From UBA868 sp016776875 (GTDB taxonomy: Bacteria; Pseudomonadota; Gammaproteobacteria; Arenicellales; UBA868), in NCBI GenBank assembly GCA_051201585.1, contig CP179198.1, forward strand, positions 2,046,001 through 2,110,000: 64,000 nt of DNA, given 5' to 3'. The notes beneath the pieces were generated by a model that saw nothing but the letters and a program-made list of their open reading frames with translations, was not told the DNA's origin and did not search any database. Position numbers and translations under genes: made by a program. Of the stretch, positions 36,521 through 45,541 are shown in pieces; position 1 is the first letter of the stretch; every line of letters begins with the position of its first letter.

Positions 36521-37567
36521 GTGGCACTGTACCGTCTTATTCGACCCCTCCTGTTTCGCCTCAATCCCGAAATCGCGCATCACGTCGTGATCAGCGGGAT
36601 TAGGCTTGCGGGGAAAATCCATCCACTCAATCAATATCTTGCTGATGCCCAACGCGGCCGACTCCCGTCGCATCCTACCGAACTTATGGGCTTATATTTT
36701 CCAAATCCTGTTGGTGTTGCAGCGGGTCTCGACAAAAATGGGGAGGCAATCGATGGCTTAGCCATGCTTGGATTTGGCTTCCTTGAGCTCGGCACCGTTA
36801 CACCGTTGGCTCAACCGGGGAATCCGAAGCCCAGGATGTTCCGCCTCACAGAAGACGGCGCACTCATTAACCGAATGGGATTTAATGGAAAAGGCCTTAG
36901 CTATCTCCTAAATCAACTCAGTCGGGCCAAGCAACATGTACCAGTCGGGATCAACCTTGGCAGGAATGCAACGACCTCGAATGAAAATGCGTGGCGGGAT
37001 TACGTCACCGGCCTTCGGGCGGTCTATGGCGTCGCGGATTACGTCACCATTAACATCTCATCACCGAACACAACAGGATTGCGTGACCTGCAAGAGGGTG
37101 AAAGTCTCAATTTATTATTGGGCCGATTAAAAGAAGAGCAAACCCGGCTTGCGGATCAACACCAAAAATATACCCCACTCGTCATCAAGATCGCACCTGA
37201 TCTCGATAACGAGCAGCTGATTCATTTTACGAAGACATGGTCAGAACATAACCTAGACGGGATTATTGCAACAAATACCACCACGACTCGGCCCGAATCC
37301 CTGCGGAATGCTCCGAATCGATCAGAGCACGGGGGGTTAAGTGGCGAACCCTTAGCATCACGTTCCAGAGAAATCGTCAAAAAATTACGTCAACAACTTG
37401 CGCCCGATGTTCCCATTATTGGCGTTGGCGGAATTCATGATGCCGAATCAGCTAATGCAATGCTTGCCGCGGGTGCTAACCTGATTCAAATTTATACCGG
37501 ACTCATTTATAAAGGCCCCGGACTTTTACGAGAGATCCTCATTCATTTAAAAACCGGTCAGGACTGA
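36521..37567 (+). CDS. pyrD: Dihydroorotate dehydrogenase (quinone), class 2
   Basis: Oxidises dihydroorotate to orotate in pyrimidine synthesis and passes the electrons to quinone at the inner membrane. The 348-residue protein has the class-2 N-terminal membrane-associating helix (MALYRLIRPLLFRLNPEIAHH), the FMN-site segments GVAAGLDKNGEAIDGLAMLGFGF and VTINISSPNTTGL with catalytic Ser, and C-terminal IGVGGIHDAESANAMLAAGA. GTG start. Its place in an operon with purB joins purine and pyrimidine synthesis in one unit. Confidence 0.96.
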   Translation: MALYRLIRPLLFRLNPEIAHHVVISGIRLAGKIHPLNQYLADAQRGRLPSHPTELMGLYFPNPVGVAAGLDKNGEAIDGLAMLGFGFLELGTVTPLAQPGNPKPRMFRLTEDGALINRMGFNGKGLSYLLNQLSRAKQHVPVGINLGRNATTSNENAWRDYVTGLRAVYGVADYVTINISSPNTTGLRDLQEGESLNLLLGRLKEEQTRLADQHQKYTPLVIKIAPDLDNEQLIHFTKTWSEHNLDGIIATNTTTTRPESLRNAPNRSEHGGLSGEPLASRSREIVKKLRQQLAPDVPIIGVGGIHDAESANAMLAAGANLIQIYTGLIYKGPGLLREILIHLKTGQD

Positions 37568-37596
37568 TTTGCTCGTCAGGATTCAAACAGCCACTC

Positions 37597-38907
37597 ATGA
37601 TTTCTGCATCCCTATTACACAGTAACGATCGCCTCGCGACCTATCCACCATCCTGGTATGCCGCAACCGCGACCGGACATCCTGATACCGAACAACTCAC
37701 CGGCGCTCATGAGACTGATATTGCGATCATCGGAGGCGGATTTACCGGTCTGTCGGCTGCGCTGCATCTCAGTAAACGGGGCTTTTCGGTTGCACTACTA
37801 GATGCCCATCGCGTCGGATGGGGGGCAAGCGGGCGCAATGGGGGTCAGGTTGGCACGGGGCAACGGGTTGACCAAGATGAGCTTGAACAAAAAGTGGCGC
37901 CAAGCGTTGCCCAAGCGGCTTGGGATATCGCAGAACAGTCCAAAGCGCTCGTGCGTTCGCTCATCGAAGAATATGACATTAAATGTGATTATCGCGCTGG
38001 CTCAATACATGCCAATCATCGACAACGATATGATTCGCATTCCCGATATTTCGTCGAGCGGCTGCAAGATAAGTACCAGTACCCGCATATTCGTTATGTT
38101 CCAAAAGACGAAATGCGCCACCTCGTTGCAAGTGCAGACTACTTTGGAGGCTCATTGGATATGGGTGCAGGTCATCTGCACCCGCTTAACTATGCTTTGG
38201 GCCTTGCTCGAGCCGCCAAAAGCCATGGCACGCGCTTATTTGAACGATCAGAAGTGCTTCGGGTCGATAAAGGCGATCCTGCTGTTATTCATACCGCCCA
38301 TGGGATACTAAAATCTCGATTTGTCTTATATGCGTGCAACGGATACATCGGAAGACTGGCAAAGGATATCTCCCGACGGGTGATGCCGATTAATAACTAT
38401 ATTATTGCAACTGAGCCATTAGGAGAAGATCGCGCCAGAAAAATAATCAGCAATAATGCCTGCGTCGCTGACTCACGTTTTGTTGTCAATTACTTTCGCT
38501 TCTCAAACGATCATCGAATGCTTTTTGGTGGGGGCGAGAGCTACGGCTATAAATTTCCAAAAGATATCAGGGAATTTGTTCGAAAACCGATGCTCAAGAT
38601 TTTTCCGGAGCTCAGAAACACTAAAATTGAATTCGGATGGGGTGGAACCTTGGCGATCACGGTATCTCGTCTGCCATTTTTTCATCGGCATTCCCCCAAC
38701 ATACTCTCAGCGTCCGGGTATTCAGGATCCGGAGTCGCGCTTGCAACCGGTGCTGGCGCAATGCTCGCTGAAGCCATAGAGGGCACGACTTCACGGTTCG
38801 ATGTCATGAATCAATTGCCCACCCCTTTGTTCCCGGGCGGTGCCACGCTTCGATCTCCTCTGTTGGCACTGGCAATGACGTGGTACGCCCTACGCGATCG
38901 CCTCTAG
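37597..38907 (+). CDS. FAD-dependent oxidoreductase, PuuB/OrdL-like
   Basis: DAO-family flavoprotein of 436 residues. The FAD-binding GxGxxG is in IAIIGGGFTGLSAALHLSKRG (about 43-63), followed by GWGASGRNGGQVGTGQR, a stretch typical of gamma-glutamylputrescine oxidase (PuuB) and OrdL. The C-terminal GYSGSGVALATGAGAMLAEAI closes the FAD site. No other polyamine genes are nearby, so the amine substrate is uncertain. It follows pyrD by 29 bases and converges with a methyltransferase gene. Confidence 0.85.
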   Translation: MISASLLHSNDRLATYPPSWYAATATGHPDTEQLTGAHETDIAIIGGGFTGLSAALHLSKRGFSVALLDAHRVGWGASGRNGGQVGTGQRVDQDELEQKVAPSVAQAAWDIAEQSKALVRSLIEEYDIKCDYRAGSIHANHRQRYDSHSRYFVERLQDKYQYPHIRYVPKDEMRHLVASADYFGGSLDMGAGHLHPLNYALGLARAAKSHGTRLFERSEVLRVDKGDPAVIHTAHGILKSRFVLYACNGYIGRLAKDISRRVMPINNYIIATEPLGEDRARKIISNNACVADSRFVVNYFRFSNDHRMLFGGGESYGYKFPKDIREFVRKPMLKIFPELRNTKIEFGWGGTLAITVSRLPFFHRHSPNILSASGYSGSGVALATGAGAMLAEAIEGTTSRFDVMNQLPTPLFPGGATLRSPLLALAMTWYALRDRL

Positions 38908-38942
38908 ATCAATCTGAACTAATACCGATGTCCGGTTAACGC

Positions 38943-39536
38943 TCAGTTTCGCCGCATAAAGCACAGGGACCGGTTATTCGCCGGCATTGGCAAATCAGCA
39001 GTTAACTTAAAGTCATTTTTTTCGGCAAGAACGCTGACCTGTTCAAATTCACGGATGCCACTTTCAGGATCGCGCCCCTTGAGCCATTCATCAAAGCGCA
39101 CATTACTTTCCGCCAGCGGCTGGTCTCGATATCGATACGGTCCATAGAGATAAATAATCCCACCATCGGTCAGCGCGTCTCGTGCGGCTGCAAACAGATT
39201 CACGGTACCCTGCCAAGCCATAATATGCACCGTGTTTATACAAACAATAGCATCAACAATCGGAAGGTCGAGTTCCCTCGAAAGCAGATCTATCGCGATG
39301 GGTTCGAGACAGTTCTCTCCCGCATCATCACGCCAGGCTTCGATACCCGGCAGGCACTCGGGAAGATCACTCGGCAACCACTCAAGTAAAGGCAAGGCTG
39401 CTGAAAAATAGGCTGCATGTTGTCCACTCCCGCTGCCAAGCTCAAGCACTTTTCCGGTCGCTGGCAGGAGATCACGAATGATCGTTAGGATCGGTTCACG
39501 ATTGCGATCGCAAGCAGGCGCGTAAGGTCGACTCAT
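38943..39536 (-). CDS. DUF938 SAM-dependent methyltransferase
   Basis: A 197-residue methyltransferase of the DUF938 family. The SAM-binding motif VLELGSGSGQHAAYFS (29-44) is clear. The start MSRPYAPACDRNREPILTII and YGPYRYRDQPLAESNVRFDEWLKGRDPESGIREF (a conserved signature, quoted only by its ends YGPYRY and SGIREF) are typical for the family. The substrate is unknown. It lies downstream of ctaB on the same strand but 59 bases away and is probably not part of the oxidase cluster. Confidence 0.8.
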   Translation of the reverse strand: MSRPYAPACDRNREPILTIIRDLLPATGKVLELGSGSGQHAAYFSAALPLLEWLPSDLPECLPGIEAWRDDAGENCLEPIAIDLLSRELDLPIVDAIVCINTVHIMAWQGTVNLFAAARDALTDGGIIYLYGPYRYRDQPLAESNVRFDEWLKGRDPESGIREFEQVSVLAEKNDFKLTADLPMPANNRSLCFMRRN

Positions 39537-39595
39537 TCGCGGCTCATCATAAGAAAAGTAAACGCCCAGATCATCCGGTCTTTGCTTACCAATAA

Positions 39596-40540
39596 TTACG
39601 CGACAATAATAGACTTAATAAAGCCAATAATTTGAAATTGATAATGATCAATCAACATCAAACCAAATAGCATGGCCAAATACTGAATCGAAAAACCAAA
39701 TGTTTGGCGAGACAGTTTATCGCTGTAATTACGATATAGGCGCACGACGTATCCCAGAAACCCAAGTCCGAGCAAGATCGCACCAACAAAGTACATCCAG
39801 CCTGACATCCCGGTCGCAAAAGGCAGCACACTAACAGCCAATAGCAAAATGGTGTAAAGCAGCATCTGCAACAGAGTGTGTTGCTGGCCATGTGTTACGG
39901 GCAACATGGGGATACCCGCTGCGGCGTACTCTTCCCGGCGATAGAGTGCCAACGCCCAGAAGTGTGGCGGGGTCCAACAGAAAATAATTAAAAATAATAA
40001 AAGCGCGTCAGCGCCTACCTCTCCAGTGACCGCAGACCACCCCAGCACCGGCGGCATGGCGCCAGCGGCGCCACCAATAACGATATTTTGCGGTGTCGCG
40101 TGTTTAAGCCAAACGGTATAGACAACCGCGTATCCAATCATCGACCCAAACGAGAGCGCTGCGGTAAGCAAATTGACCTGACTGATCAGCAAGATCATTG
40201 AAAGAAGGGCCAACGATCCTGCAAACACGATTGCAGGAATCGTCTGGACGCTGCCTGTTGGCAAAGGTCGATCCGACGTTCGCGCCATCACCCGGTCGGC
40301 CCGACGGTCCAGCAGGTGATTAAAGGCGGCGCCCGAGGCCGCCGACAATCCAATTCCCAATCCGCCAAAGACAAGCGCATTAAGGGGAATCATTCCCTCT
40401 ATCGAGAGGAACATGCCAACAATTGCGGTAAATACAATTAAGGCGACGACCCTTGGCTTCGTCAACTCGTAATAGGCGAAACAAAGTTGTCTCATTGACA
40501 AAATTGACTGCGCGGATGATGTTGAGACTTGAGCTTTCAT
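39596..40540 (-). CDS. ctaB: Protoheme IX farnesyltransferase (heme O synthase)
   Basis: UbiA-family membrane prenyltransferase that adds a farnesyl group to heme B, making heme O for the terminal oxidase. The 314-residue protein has about nine membrane segments and both family motifs: NHLLDRRADRVMARTSDRPLP (divalent metal and diphosphate site) and YRREEYAAAGIPMLPV. It is the last gene of the cytochrome oxidase assembly group here. The next enzyme, heme A synthase (ctaA), normally lies just upstream and is not present in this cluster. Confidence 0.95.
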   Translation of the reverse strand: MKAQVSTSSAQSILSMRQLCFAYYELTKPRVVALIVFTAIVGMFLSIEGMIPLNALVFGGLGIGLSAASGAAFNHLLDRRADRVMARTSDRPLPTGSVQTIPAIVFAGSLALLSMILLISQVNLLTAALSFGSMIGYAVVYTVWLKHATPQNIVIGGAAGAMPPVLGWSAVTGEVGADALLLFLIIFCWTPPHFWALALYRREEYAAAGIPMLPVTHGQQHTLLQMLLYTILLLAVSVLPFATGMSGWMYFVGAILLGLGFLGYVVRLYRNYSDKLSRQTFGFSIQYLAMLFGLMLIDHYQFQIIGFIKSIIVA

Positions 40541-40572
40541 ATCAACTCGGATTATACGATTAACTCCCTTTT

Positions 40573-41190
40573 TCAGCCTATCCGGGATGCTCTCAAGAGT
40601 CGCCCCATATCTTTATGGAGATCCTTTGGGTCACTTTCCAAGGGATAAGACATCATTAGATTGCCTCGAGGATCCACGAGATATATCTGGCCCAGGAACC
40701 CGCTCGCGCCGGGACCGCTGATTTTGAACTGTTCGACCAAAATTTGCTGTTCGGTTTTCCCTGCTGCCGCAACGATTAATTTGGGCACTTTATTAACGAG
40801 ATCAGAGACCGCAACTAAATCATCGGGGTTAAAGGTAATAGCCAAGAGGCGTACGCGCTTCTCGTTTTTGCCGAGGCTGATTCGTGCCCGCTCGATTCCG
40901 TCAATAACCTGCTGGCACGCTGCGAGGCACTGATTTTCGAGCAGCAAAACGTAGGTCCATTTTCCGAAGATTTCATTGAAATCGGTAACCCCACCTGCGC
41001 TTGTTGTCATCGAAACGTTACTCAGTGCGACCGGTGGCTCAATCAAATTTCCCCGATTTCGGAAACTATCGGGTTTCCAGAGCCATCCTGCAACGACCGG
41101 CGCCAAAAAAAGCATCATCAGCGCAACCATAATAAGGCGCTTCTTATTTCGAGTACGATTTCCCAGTTTTTGATCATCAAGCTCTGTCAT
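40573..41190 (-). CDS. SCO-like membrane protein of the oxidase cluster
   Basis: A 205-residue protein with one N-terminal membrane anchor (about 19-38) and a thioredoxin-like periplasmic domain. It has a CxxxC motif in ENQCLAACQQ and DPRGNLMMSYP near the C-terminus, as in SCO1/SenC copper chaperones, but it is shorter and lacks the usual conserved histidine motif region, so it belongs to the separate group found between surf1 and ctaA in other gammaproteobacteria. It overlaps surf1 by four bases (ATGA). Probable role: copper or redox assembly of cytochrome oxidase. Confidence 0.75.
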   Translation of the reverse strand: MTELDDQKLGNRTRNKKRLIMVALMMLFLAPVVAGWLWKPDSFRNRGNLIEPPVALSNVSMTTSAGGVTDFNEIFGKWTYVLLLENQCLAACQQVIDGIERARISLGKNEKRVRLLAITFNPDDLVAVSDLVNKVPKLIVAAAGKTEQQILVEQFKISGPGASGFLGQIYLVDPRGNLMMSYPLESDPKDLHKDMGRLLRASRIG

Positions 41191-41906
41191 TGTCTAATCT
41201 TTCCTTGCTTAGAGTCTTTACGCTGGCGCCACACAAAAGAAATCACCACCAGTACAAACACGGCGGCCATCCCAAACCACTGGACGGCATAAGCCTGATG
41301 CCGCTGAATCATGGTCTGACTGGGTCCGGGCCAGTCTCGAACAAATCCCCCGACTTCATCGGGCGCAAGCCTTAGCACATACGGTTGCAGATCATAGGGC
41401 GCCGAAGTTACCAAAGCGTCAAGATCAAGATTTTGACGCAACTGCTCGCCAAAAACAGGCGCTTCATCGACGAATGTGAATCCCTTTAAGGGCGCATACA
41501 GTTGTCCAGAGATTTTTTGCTGGCCAACCGGAATATCCGGGCGGGGAAATTGCTCGCGTGATCCTCCAAGCGGAATCCATCCTCGATCGACAAATATTCG
41601 CACCCCACTACCTTCGATCATAAACGGCGTGAGCACATGAAACCCTGCGCGCCCTTCATATGTTCGGTTATCCCAGAGAAATTGTCCCTCTCGTTCAAAT
41701 TGGCCGATTATTTCCGCTGGCCATCCTGATTTTTCGGGTCCGATTATCGCCTTGGAGATCCGGATCGGAGACTGCTTAGACCGCTGAGTCTGTTGATCAA
41801 AGTACACTTTCTTCTGTTCAGCCCGCTGAAGTTGCCAAACGCCGAGCGCCGACAACATCATGAACGTGATGGGAATCAGAAACCAGGAGAGATAACGACG
41901 CTTCAC
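41187..41906 (-). CDS. SURF1 family oxidase assembly protein
   Basis: Assembly factor for the heme-copper oxidase. The 239-residue protein has two membrane segments, one at each end (about 4-21 and 208-226), and the conserved periplasmic part with GVWQLQRAEQKK, VFVDRGWIPLG and QWFGMA. Length and topology match the family. It begins the second half of the cluster (surf1, SCO-like, ctaB) and is divergent from the small twin-helix gene. Confidence 0.92.
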   Translation of the reverse strand: MKRRYLSWFLIPITFMMLSALGVWQLQRAEQKKVYFDQQTQRSKQSPIRISKAIIGPEKSGWPAEIIGQFEREGQFLWDNRTYEGRAGFHVLTPFMIEGSGVRIFVDRGWIPLGGSREQFPRPDIPVGQQKISGQLYAPLKGFTFVDEAPVFGEQLRQNLDLDALVTSAPYDLQPYVLRLAPDEVGGFVRDWPGPSQTMIQRHQAYAVQWFGMAAVFVLVVISFVWRQRKDSKQGKIRQ

Positions 41907-41980
41907 CCTCTAGATCACCATAGAACGGTCAGTTCACTGCGACACCATACAAATCTGATAACATTCAAACCGTTATCTAT

Positions 41981-42232
41981 ATGCATGTGTTTCTTCTTAT
42001 GCTCATCAAATCCATTGTTGTCATCCTGCTCGTAGTTATGGTCGCGAGTCTGGGATATGCAATGCTGTCGATGGTTCGCGATAAAGGTCGAGGAACTAAA
42101 ACCGTAAAAGCGTTAACTTACCGCGTTGGGATTTGGGTCGTGCTTTTTGGCTTAATCGTTGTGGGCCTTTACACCGGGGCCATCAAACCGAGCGGGTCAT
42201 TGCAAAAAGCGGCCGTTCAAGTTCAGGAGTAG
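41981..42232 (+). CDS. DUF2909 twin-transmembrane protein
   Basis: A small membrane protein with two hydrophobic helices (about 8-29 and 49-68) joined by a basic loop MVRDKGRGTKTVKALTYR, matching the DUF2909 family that is usually encoded between cytochrome oxidase subunit III and surf1. The ATG at 41981 gives 83 residues; the in-frame ATG at 41999 gives a more typical start (MLIKSIVVILLVV). It is the only gene of the cluster on the + strand and converges with coxC at a bidirectional terminator. Function unknown, possibly oxidase assembly. Confidence 0.85.
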   Translation: MHVFLLMLIKSIVVILLVVMVASLGYAMLSMVRDKGRGTKTVKALTYRVGIWVVLFGLIVVGLYTGAIKPSGSLQKAAVQVQE

Positions 42233-42246
42233 CTCCAAAAAATTAA

Positions 42247-42275
42247 AAAACGCCGCCTGCTCAAGGCGGCGTTTT
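42247..42275. terminator. Bidirectional terminator between DUF2909 gene and coxC
   Basis: AAAACGCCGCCT (42247-42258), loop GCTCA, AGGCGGCGTTTT (42264-42275): a perfect 12-bp stem. The T-run is longer on the - strand (six T), so it ends the coxB-to-coxC transcript; it also serves the + strand gene. Confidence 0.9.
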
Positions 42276-42293
42276 AATTTCTACTCCGAACCG

Positions 42294-43172
42294 CTACAAA
42301 ATATAAACAAAGATAAATAGTCCGACCCAGACGGTATCGACAAAGTGCCAGTACCAGGCTGCCCCCTCAAAACCAAAATGCTCATCTGGCTTGAAATGAC
42401 CCTTTAGGCACCTGACCAGAATCACCGCGAGAATAATCGCACCAACGGTGACATGAAAGCCGTGGAATCCGGTCAGCATAAAGAACGTGGCGCCATAAAC
42501 GCCTGAGCCCAAGGTCAAGCCCAGGTGACTATAAGCTTCAATGTACTCATAGACCTGAAAATACATAAACGCGGCGCCCAACGCGACTGTAATAAACAGC
42601 CAGAAGCACAGTGCACCACGTTGGTTTTTCTTAAGCGCCCAGTGCGCGATCGTGACGGTAACGCTGGATGCAAGCAACAAAAGCGTATTGATTAGCGGAA
42701 TACCAAATGCGCCGATGCTTGAAAATGTTCCCGCTGCGACATCGTGTGAATCAGGGCCTATGTAAGTGGCGCCAGCAGGGCCGGCGGTTGGCCAGGTGGC
42801 TTCAAAGCCGGGCCAGAGTAATTCGTCGCCCGCAATCCACGGAACTGACAACACTCGGGCATAGAATAACGCACCGAAAAATGCGCCGAAAAACATTATT
42901 TCAGAGAATATGAACCAACCCATTCCCATTCTAAAGGACGTATCGACCTGCGCATCGTACTTCCCGGCCTCACTCTCGGTCGCCACTTGCCCAAACCAAG
43001 CAAACAACATCAAGACGATAACACCTGCGCCTGCAATCATCAGCCATACACCTGGCGCCAGATAATGCAAGTTCAGGATGAATCCTAAAGCAAGCAAAAA
43101 TAATCCCATCGAAGTAATTGTTGGCCACTTCGTTGGATCCGGCAAATAATAACCACCATGCGCTGCACTCAT
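42294..43172 (-). CDS. ctaE: Cytochrome c oxidase subunit III
   Basis: Third core subunit of the aa3-type oxidase, 292 residues with seven membrane segments. It starts MSAAHGGYYLPDPTKWP, a common proteobacterial N-terminus. Conserved stretches are FSEIMFFGAFFGALFYAR, LTLGSGVYGATFFMLTGFHGFHVTVGA and the C-terminal FEGAAWYWHFVDTVW. Last gene of the coxB-ctaD-(34-residue ORF)-ctaG-ctaE transcript, followed by a strong terminator. Confidence 0.96.
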   Translation of the reverse strand: MSAAHGGYYLPDPTKWPTITSMGLFLLALGFILNLHYLAPGVWLMIAGAGVIVLMLFAWFGQVATESEAGKYDAQVDTSFRMGMGWFIFSEIMFFGAFFGALFYARVLSVPWIAGDELLWPGFEATWPTAGPAGATYIGPDSHDVAAGTFSSIGAFGIPLINTLLLLASSVTVTIAHWALKKNQRGALCFWLFITVALGAAFMYFQVYEYIEAYSHLGLTLGSGVYGATFFMLTGFHGFHVTVGAIILAVILVRCLKGHFKPDEHFGFEGAAWYWHFVDTVWVGLFIFVYIL

Positions 43173-43216
43173 TTGACTGGTCCTCTTTCTTATATTTGTA
43201 AGTTGAAAATTATTCT

Positions 43217-43771
43217 CTAGGAGTTATTTGTTAGATTTTCGTTCGCCGGATAGACTTCATAAGACAACGTAATCGTCTTAACCTCCGCAGGTAACTTTGG
43301 ATCCACCACAAAGGTTACCGGCATTAATTTGCTTTCTCCACCCACTAACTCCTGTCGGGTAAAGCAAAAGCACTCCGTTTTCCGAAAATGTCGCGCTGCT
43401 TTGGCCGGCGTCACACTCGGCACCGCCTGACCGGCCGTCATCGCATCAACAAGACTATGGGCCTCATAGATCACAGTCGTCGCTTCCCCAGGATACACGG
43501 CAAGCCGAACGGACTTGGGTTGGTCAACTCGCCACGGGATTCCGCTGACATTCACCGTAAATTCAACAGTCACCGTTCTCGATTTATCGATCGTGAGGGG
43601 TGCCGCACTCACTTCCGAGAGGGTTGCACTCTTTCCGTTTAAGCCGGTTATCTCACAAAAAACGCTATAAAGCGGCACTAGCGCGTACCCAAAACCAAAC
43701 ATGCCGACTACCCAGAGGGACAGCCAGCCAGTGACTCTACGGTTACTTTTTCGTACGTTGCGCTCCGTCAT
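43217..43771 (-). CDS. ctaG: Cytochrome c oxidase assembly protein CtaG/Cox11
   Basis: Copper chaperone that delivers copper to the CuB site of subunit I. The 184-residue protein has one N-terminal membrane helix (about 14-34, WLSLWVVGMFGFGYALVPLY) and an immunoglobulin-like periplasmic domain with the copper-binding CFCF motif in KTECFCFTRQ. It sits between ctaD and ctaE, as in most gammaproteobacteria. Confidence 0.95.
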   Translation of the reverse strand: MTERNVRKSNRRVTGWLSLWVVGMFGFGYALVPLYSVFCEITGLNGKSATLSEVSAAPLTIDKSRTVTVEFTVNVSGIPWRVDQPKSVRLAVYPGEATTVIYEAHSLVDAMTAGQAVPSVTPAKAARHFRKTECFCFTRQELVGGESKLMPVTFVVDPKLPAEVKTITLSYEVYPANENLTNNS

Positions 43772-43791
43772 TCTTTTAAGACCCTAAGCCC

Positions 43792-43896
43792 CTAAAGCAG
43801 GTATTTCACAATGCTCCAGGCAAAAACTGCGGCCACAAAGATCACCAGCACGGTCACAGTTTTTCGAATGCCTGATTTTTGCACATCTGTTTTCAT
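43792..43896 (-). CDS. Cytochrome oxidase small assembly protein (34 residues)
   Basis: A very short gene: ATG at 43896, TAG at 43792-43794. The 34-residue product has a basic N-terminus (MKTDVQKSGIRKT), then one hydrophobic helix (VTVLVIFVAAVFAWSIV) and ends KYLL. Small single-helix proteins at exactly this place between subunit I and ctaG are known in Pseudomonas-type oxidase clusters. It stands 22 bases after ctaD and ends 20 bases before the ctaG start, so the three are surely one transcript. Confidence 0.7.
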   Translation of the reverse strand: MKTDVQKSGIRKTVTVLVIFVAAVFAWSIVKYLL

Positions 43897-43918
43897 GGGA
43901 TTAAGGTCCGTCCCGGTA

Positions 43919-45491
43919 TTAACGCACTTCGGGCGCTGTCGCGAAAGTATGGTACGGGGCCGGCGAAGACACAGTCCACTCCAACCCTTCGGGATTATCC
44001 CAAACCTCCGCAGTCGCTTTTTTACCGCCCCTAATTGATTTAATAACCACCCACAACAGAATCAGCTGAGAGAAGCCAAGGATGAATCCGCCAATACTGG
44101 ACACCATATTGAACTCAGCGAACTGCAGCGAGTAATCCGGAATTCGTCTTGGCATACCCGCAAACCCTAGGAAGTGCTGCGGGAAAAAGGTGATGTTAAA
44201 CGAGATAACGGTGAGCCAAAAATGAACCTTGCCAAGCGTCTCGTCATACATATGACCGGTCCACTTTGGAAGCCAGTAATAGACTCCCGAAAACATGGCC
44301 AACACAGAACCACAGAAAATGACATAGTGGAAATGGGCCACAATAAAGTAGGTGTCATGGTACTGAAAGTCAGCCGGGGTAATCGCCATCATCAATCCCG
44401 TCAGACCGCCAACGGTAAAAAGCGCGACCGTTGCAATCGCATATAGCATCGGCGTCTCAAATGTCATACTACCCCGCCACATCGTGGCGAGCCAGTTAAA
44501 GACTTTTACGCCGGTGGGGATAGCGATCAGCATCGTGGAATACATAAAGAACAGCTCGCCGGATAAAGGCATCCCCACGGTGTACATGTGATGCGCCCAA
44601 ACAATAAACGATAAGAACGCAATCGCAGCGGTGGCAAACACCATCGAGCTGTAACCAAACAGTGGCTTACGAGCAAATGTTGGAATGACCTGCGAGATAA
44701 TTCCAAACGCGGGCAGAATCAGAATATAAACTTCCGGATGACCAAAGAACCAGAAAATGTGCTGGAACATGACCGGATCGCCACCGCCCGCTGCACTAAA
44801 GAATGCAGTCCCAAAATGACGATCAGTCAAGAGCATGGTTACCGCGCCTGCCAGAACCGGCATCGCAGCAATTAGCAAGAAAGCTGTAATGACCCATGTC
44901 CAGACAAAAAGCGGCATTTTCATCAGGGTCATCCCTGGCGCCCGCATATTAAGTATGGTCGCAATAATGTTAATGGCGCCCAATATGGAGGACATACCGA
45001 GGATGTGAATCGTAAAGATCGTTAGATCAACGCCCATCCCGCCTTGTATTGAAAGCGGTGGATAAATAGTCCAGCCTGCCGCAGGCCCGCCACCGGGCAC
45101 AAAAAGCGACGCAATGAGTAGCGAAGTGGCGAAAGGCAACAACCAGAAGCTTCCAGTTATTCATTCGTGGTAGCGCCATATCGGGCGCGCCGACCATCAT
45201 GGGCAGCATCCAGTTAGCAAAGCCGACAAAGCCAGGCATCACTGCACCAAAGATCATCACCAACGCATGGACGGTAACCATCTGATTGTAAAAATGGGGG
45301 TTAACGACCTGGAGACCCGGCATAAAAAGTTCAGCCCGAATAACCAGTGCCATTGCACCGCCCACAAGAAACATAATGAACGAGAACCACAGATAAAGCG
45401 TACCGATATCTTTGTGGTTAGTGGTAAACAGCCAACGCGTAATACCCTTCGGTACCTCATCGTGATGATGATCTGCAACCGCTGTAGTCAT
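43919..45491 (-). CDS. ctaD: Cytochrome c oxidase subunit I, frameshifted
   Basis: Catalytic subunit of the aa3-type oxidase with heme a, heme a3 and CuB. The C-terminal part has the CuB ligand motif WFFGHPEVYILILPAFG (His-Tyr cross-link), the two-histidine site AHHMY and the heme ligands in FIVAHFHYV. The N-terminal part (154 codons) has RWLFTTNHKDIGTLYLWF. The frame breaks at TGGAAGCTTC (45148-45152 on the + strand); removing one A gives NNWSFWLLPFATSLL, exactly the conserved family sequence, and about 523 residues. An intact oxidase cluster makes a sequence error far more likely than a real mutation. Confidence 0.95.
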
Positions 45492-45541
45492 ACAGATACT
45501 CCTGTTAAAGTTAAATCACTAAATATAGAAACTGGTCAGCC

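Noticed and set aside
15260..45155. Programmed frameshifting at the AGCT breaks
   Set aside because: Sites occur in unrelated genes, both strands, without slippery heptamers or pseudoknots; a read artefact is simpler.
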